Shown piece after piece: positions 15,078 to 18,226 of a DNA stretch of 18,226 nt (positions are counted from its first letter, which is position 1; the number at the start of each line of letters is the position of its first letter). Made by a program: the position numbers and the translations under genes. Under the pieces are notes generated by a model that was given only the letters and a program-made list of their open reading frames with translations, did not search any database and was not told where the DNA came from. Source of the DNA: Chitinophagaceae bacterium (GTDB lineage Bacteria > Bacteroidota > Bacteroidia > Chitinophagales > Chitinophagaceae); assembly GCA_947468255.1 (NCBI GenBank), contig CANIMM010000029.1:1-18226 (forward strand). The letters are read 5' to 3'.

Positions 15078-16061
15078 TTAGGAAGCCAGTATTTTCACAA
15101 TTTTCATCCATTCTTCACTGATGCGTTGTTTCTTTTTAACAGCTTCATTGAGGGGAGTGTAGTGCATGCGGTTGTTTACCATTCCTACAAACACATTGTG
15201 TCTGCCTTCCAGTAAGCATTCAACAGCTGAATATCCCATTCTACTTGCAATTAACCGGTCGAAGCAACTCGGTGAGCCACCTCTTTGAATATGGCCGAGA
15301 ATACAGACCCTTACTTCCTGCATAGGAAGGCGTTGGGTAATAATTTTAGCTACCTCGTCTGCACCTCCAAAATCATCTCCTTCCGCAACTACGATCAGGT
15401 TTACCAATTTGTGCCGCCTTTCTTTTTCAGCCAATTGTTTAATTACTTCCTCAATATCAGTTTTACGTTCTGGAATCAATATGTTTTCTGCTCCGGTAGC
15501 AATACCACTGTGCAATGCGATATAACCTGCATCTCTGCCCATCACTTCAATGATAAATAATCGGTCATGCGCGTCTGCTGTGTCCCTGATTTTGTCGATT
15601 GCCTCTACTGCAGTATTAACGGCGGTGTCAAATCCAATGGTAAAATCTGTGCCAGCAATATCTTTGTCAATGGTACCAGGAAGACCTACACAAGGAATAT
15701 CATATTCATTGCTAAAAGTTTGTGCTCCTCGAAAGCTTCCGTCACCACCTATGATAACCAGCCCATCAATTCCAAGCTTTTTTAAATTTCCGTAGGCTTT
15801 TTTCCTACCCTCCGGCGTTAAAAATTCCTTGCATCTAGAAGTTTTCAAAATCGTGCCCCCCCTTTGAATAATGTTGGCAACACTTCTTCCTTCCATTTTG
15901 AAAATGTCATTTTCAACCATGCCGGTATACCCCCTCATAATTCCAAATACTTCCAACCCATGATAAATTCCAGTTCGAACTACCGCCCTAACTGCTGCAT
16001 TCATTCCTGGGGCATCTCCTCCTGAAGTAAGTACTCCAATCTTTGTTACTGTTTTTTTCAT
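15078..16061 (-). CDS. pfkA: ATP-dependent 6-phosphofructokinase
   Basis: This 327-residue cytosolic enzyme phosphorylates fructose 6-phosphate to fructose 1,6-bisphosphate, the committed step of glycolysis. It opens with IGVLTSGGDAPGMNAAVR (8-25), the ATP-binding glycine-rich loop. IIGGDGSFRGA (103-113) is the GGDGS nucleotide site; Gly at the residue after GGD points to ATP and not pyrophosphate as donor. GLPGTIDKDI (126-135) holds the catalytic Asp132, and the segment that follows (TIGFDTAVNTAVEAIDKIRD, 141-160) is typical. EVMGRDAGYIAL (172-183) and LGHIQRGGSPSCFDRLIA (255-272) bind the sugar phosphate. Length and motifs match bacterial PfkA closely. It is divergent from the RmlD-like gene, with a 252-bp AT-rich region between. 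The pyk gene follows at 92 bp, forming a two-gene glycolytic unit. Confidence 0.97.
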   Translation of the reverse strand: MKKTVTKIGVLTSGGDAPGMNAAVRAVVRTGIYHGLEVFGIMRGYTGMVENDIFKMEGRSVANIIQRGGTILKTSRCKEFLTPEGRKKAYGNLKKLGIDGLVIIGGDGSFRGAQTFSNEYDIPCVGLPGTIDKDIAGTDFTIGFDTAVNTAVEAIDKIRDTADAHDRLFIIEVMGRDAGYIALHSGIATGAENILIPERKTDIEEVIKQLAEKERRHKLVNLIVVAEGDDFGGADEVAKIITQRLPMQEVRVCILGHIQRGGSPSCFDRLIASRMGYSAVECLLEGRHNVFVGMVNNRMHYTPLNEAVKKKQRISEEWMKIVKILAS

Positions 16062-16138
16062 ATTGAATGAAAAGGATTAATATATAAGTTTATAGAATAT
16101 TGTCTCTTGTTTAAAATCAAGCTGATCGTAAAAAGATG

Positions 16139-16146
16139 CAAAAATA
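16139..16146 (-). promoter_or_regulatory. Candidate -7 box for pfkA-pyk
   Basis: On the minus strand the octamer is TATTTTTG, matching TAnnTTTG, about 78 bp before the pfkA ATG. No -33 element was found, and A/T-rich context raises the chance of a false match. Confidence 0.3.
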
Positions 16147-16255
16147 AGCTTTTAATATTAATTAGTTTGCCCACTAGTTTTAATCAATTAAAAATTACAA
16201 ATAAATGTACATTGCATTTTATATCATATTAATATATATATAATGTATCAGTTTT

Positions 16256-16263
16256 TATTTTTG
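16256..16263 (+). promoter_or_regulatory. Candidate -7 box for the RmlD-like gene
   Basis: TATTTTTG matches TAnnTTTG on the plus strand and lies 50 bp upstream of the ATG at 16314, which would give a leader of about 45 nt. No -33 TTTG was seen at the usual spacing. Confidence 0.35.
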
Positions 16264-16313
16264 CTTATGGCAGCTAACCCTTTTTAACTTTCTAATATAA
16301 TACCCATCATTTT

Positions 16314-17204
16314 ATGAAAGTACTGATTACCGGTGCAAATGGATTATTAGGACAGCATCTTGTAAAGCTGTTGATTGACTCCACCAATTATACTATTATT
16401 GCAACTGGAAAAGGGGTATCCCGATTACCATTTAATTCCTCTAATCGGTTTAACTATTTTCCCTTGGATATTACCAATGGGGTGGAAGTAGCTGCTTTCA
16501 TTGCCGAGGATCGGCCTGATGTCATTATTCATACTGCTGCCATTACCCAAGCAGATGAATGTGAGCAAAACCCCATTCATTGTTGGAATACCAATGTTAC
16601 TGCCACTCGTTTTTTGCTGGGAGCTGCTGAAATTGCAGGAGCTACTTTTATTTATATATCTACTGATTTTATTTTCGATGGTATAGCAGGACCTTATGTA
16701 GAATCGGATATTCCGGGGCCTATCAATTATTATGGCAGCAGTAAGTTGGGGGCCGAAAAATCAGTAATGGAGTCCAAGCTTCCATGGTGTATCATCCGAA
16801 CGGTATTGGTATATGGGAATATATTGGTTGGTAATAGAAGTAATATGGTAAGCTGGGTGCAAAATAATTTGTCTCAGTGCAAAAAAATACAAGTTGTCAG
16901 TGATCAGTGGCGGACACCTACCTATGTGGAAGATCTGGCAAAAGGAATTTTACTTGCAATTGAAAATAAAGCAAAAGGAATTTATCATATTTCCGGCGAA
17001 GAATTACTGACACCATACGATATGGCAATGGCAACCGCAGCATACCTTGCATTGGATTCCAATTTGATTGAAAAAGTGAATGCATCCGTATTTGTTCAAG
17101 CCGCAAAGCGACCAGCCAAAACTGGGTTCATCATTGATAAAGCAAAAAATGAGTTGGGCTTTAGGCCTTTAAGTTTTAAAGAAGGGTTGAAAAAAATGTT
17201 ATAG
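16314..17204 (+). CDS. NAD(P)-dependent SDR, RmlD (dTDP-4-dehydrorhamnose reductase)-like
   Basis: This 296-residue protein is an extended short-chain dehydrogenase of the RmlD-like group. The Rossmann loop TGANGLLGQHL (6-16) is of the G-x2-G-x2-G type. DITNGVEVAAFIAEDRPDVIIHTAA (52-76) carries the RmlD-style D-x-P-D-V-I-x-H-x-A element. Catalytic residues are Thr117 in YISTDFIFDG (114-123) and Tyr140/Lys144 in NYYGSSKLGAE (138-148). The C-terminal part includes RTPTYVEDLAKGI, usual for RmlD substrate-binding domains. Members reduce dTDP-sugars for rhamnose synthesis, but many paralogues act on other sugars. No rmlA, rmlB or rmlC gene lies nearby, so I would not name it rmlD. It converges on argS with only 8 bp between stop codons. 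Confidence 0.88.
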   Translation: MKVLITGANGLLGQHLVKLLIDSTNYTIIATGKGVSRLPFNSSNRFNYFPLDITNGVEVAAFIAEDRPDVIIHTAAITQADECEQNPIHCWNTNVTATRFLLGAAEIAGATFIYISTDFIFDGIAGPYVESDIPGPINYYGSSKLGAEKSVMESKLPWCIIRTVLVYGNILVGNRSNMVSWVQNNLSQCKKIQVVSDQWRTPTYVEDLAKGILLAIENKAKGIYHISGEELLTPYDMAMATAAYLALDSNLIEKVNASVFVQAAKRPAKTGFIIDKAKNELGFRPLSFKEGLKKML

Positions 17205-17212
17205 TTCAATCC

Positions 17213-18226
17213 TTACATTCTTTCCGGAACCCGAATTCCCATTAATTGCATACCACTTTTTATCGTATTGGCAGTCATACCCGCAATCTTTAATCGTAGT
17301 TGTTTTTTCTCCGCTGTTTCTGCATTGCCAATGGAATGCTCTGTATAAAATGAGTTGAATGTTTTGGCTAGATTAAAAACATAATTGGCAATCACTGAAG
17401 GATTGTGTTCTTCACAGGCTTGTTCCAGTGCGCTTGGATATTGCTCCAAATGCACAATCACTTCTTTTTCCAGCGGTAATAAATGGCTGCTAATTTTACT
17501 ATCCGAGCTTGGCCTTTCGCCATTCACCAGTTCTTTTCTTAGAATGCTTTTTATTCTTGCATGGGTGTATTGAACAAAGGGGCCGGTAAAGCCATGGAAG
17601 TCGATGCTTTCTTCAGGGTTGAATACCATTGTTTTCTTTGGGTCAACCCTAAGTAAATAAAATTTCATGGCACCTAATCCGATAATATTATACAAGTCTT
17701 TCAATTCTTCCGTCGTAAAATCTTTTACTTTTCCAAGTTCTTCGGTAAGCTTTTGCGAAGTGGCAATCATCTCATCTACTAATTCATCTGCATCCACTAC
17801 GGTACCTTCGCGGCTTTTCATTTTCCCACTGGTTAATTCTACCATCCCATAGCTTAAATGAAAAATATTTTCAGCATTGGGCATGCCTAGTTTTTTGCAG
17901 ATCAACTGCAATACTTTCATATGGTAATTTTGCTCATTGCCAATTACATAGATGCTTTGATCAATTTTAAATTGCTCATATTTTTGCAGTGCCAGTCCAA
18001 TATCTTGTGTGATGTAAACGGAAGTGCCATCTTTGCGTTGTACAATTTTTTCATCTAGTCCGTCGGCAGTAAGGTCAATCCAAATACTGCCATCTTCTTT
18101 TTGAAAAAACACCTTTTTATCAAGTCCTTGTTGTACAATATCCTTACCCAACAAATAGGTATTACTTTCGAAGTAGGTTTTATCAAAGTCGCTACCAATT
18201 TTTTGATAGGTAACATCAAAGCCTGC
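17213..18226 (-). CDS. argS: Arginyl-tRNA synthetase, C-terminal part (cut by right edge)
   Basis: The last 337 residues of a class I aminoacyl-tRNA synthetase that charges tRNA-Arg. The frame stays open to the edge of the window, so the start and the HIGH motif lie outside; roughly the first 250 residues should be missing, judging by usual ArgS length. At the edge the frame continues with DFDKTYFESNTYLLGKDIV, a conserved ArgS stretch. SVYITQDIGLA and IYVIGNEQNYHMKVL are typical of the catalytic core. GKMKSREGTVVDADEL is the KMSKS-loop region in its ArgS form. FTGPFVQYTHARIKSILRK leads into the anticodon-binding (DALR) domain, and the protein ends LMGIRVPERM, the usual ArgS C terminus. No defect is seen in the visible part. 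Confidence 0.96.
   Translation of the reverse strand, partial: AGFDVTYQKIGSDFDKTYFESNTYLLGKDIVQQGLDKKVFFQKEDGSIWIDLTADGLDEKIVQRKDGTSVYITQDIGLALQKYEQFKIDQSIYVIGNEQNYHMKVLQLICKKLGMPNAENIFHLSYGMVELTSGKMKSREGTVVDADELVDEMIATSQKLTEELGKVKDFTTEELKDLYNIIGLGAMKFYLLRVDPKKTMVFNPEESIDFHGFTGPFVQYTHARIKSILRKELVNGERPSSDSKISSHLLPLEKEVIVHLEQYPSALEQACEEHNPSVIANYVFNLAKTFNSFYTEHSIGNAETAEKKQLRLKIAGMTANTIKSGMQLMGIRVPERM

Larger units (their letters stand above)
16062..16313. other. 252-bp divergent promoter region, very AT-rich
   Basis: This region separates pfkA (minus) from the RmlD-like gene (plus). It contains an alternating TA stretch near 16230-16242 and -7-like boxes for both directions: TATTTTTG on the minus strand (16139-16146) and TATTTTTG on the plus strand (16256-16263). 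Neither has a -33 TTTG at the usual distance. No small gene was seen. Confidence 0.5.

Noticed and set aside
16220..16250. Alternating TA run as a microsatellite or origin element
   Set aside because: The run is short and imperfect, and no DnaA-box cluster or iteron accompanies it; AT-rich promoter DNA explains it.
1..18226. CRISPR array, tRNA/rRNA genes, transposase or integrase genes
   Set aside because: No regularly spaced repeats, tRNA-like cloverleaf or mobile-element protein signatures were seen on either strand.

Overview
The window looks like chromosomal DNA from a Bacteroidota member, most likely of the Chitinophagaceae type. The reasons are an adjacent SusC/SusD pair, lipoproteins with short Cys-terminated signal peptides, AT-rich spacers with almost no Shine-Dalgarno sequences, and at least one clear Bacteroidota-type -7 promoter box (TACCTTTG, minus strand, before the DEAD-box helicase gene). 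The genus is an inference; no rRNA or other phylogenetic marker is present. All genes run on the minus strand except an NTF2-like gene and an SDR/RmlD-like gene. I saw no tRNA, rRNA, CRISPR array, insertion sequence or prophage.

Left part (1-7566) is a glycan-uptake type cluster. Read in the direction of transcription it holds a right-handed beta-helix lipoprotein (7566-6199), a 499-bp AT-rich spacer with two inverted repeats and a candidate -7 box, SusC (5699-2160), SusD of the SusD_2/RagB type (2127-364), a spacer with three successive hairpins, and the first 58 residues of a lipoprotein (176 to beyond the left edge). The mature start of that lipoprotein resembles BNR_2-type sialidases. SusC and SusD would form one outer-membrane import complex, and the two flanking lipoproteins are candidates for binding or cutting its substrate. 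No sigma/anti-sigma pair, hybrid two-component sensor or SusR-like regulator lies in the window.

The middle part (7827-12777) holds a small unrecognised protein, a TVP38/TMEM64 (VTT-domain) membrane protein, an RhlE-like RNA helicase with DEVD in place of DEAD, a tandem universal stress protein, and RmuC. The NTF2-like gene (12921-13394, plus strand) diverges from rmuC and shares a strong bidirectional terminator with the convergent pyruvate kinase gene.

The right part (13495-18226) has two ATP-linked glycolytic enzymes in tandem, pfkA then pyk. An RmlD-like NAD(P)-dependent reductase diverges from pfkA and converges, with only 8 bp between stop codons, on the 3' part of argS, which runs off the right edge.

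I did not find a convincing undescribed multi-gene system. The items most worth following up are the SusCD cluster with its beta-helix and sialidase-like lipoproteins, the hairpin-rich leader and spacer sequences around susC and susD, the unrecognised 130-residue protein, and several intergenic inverted repeats.
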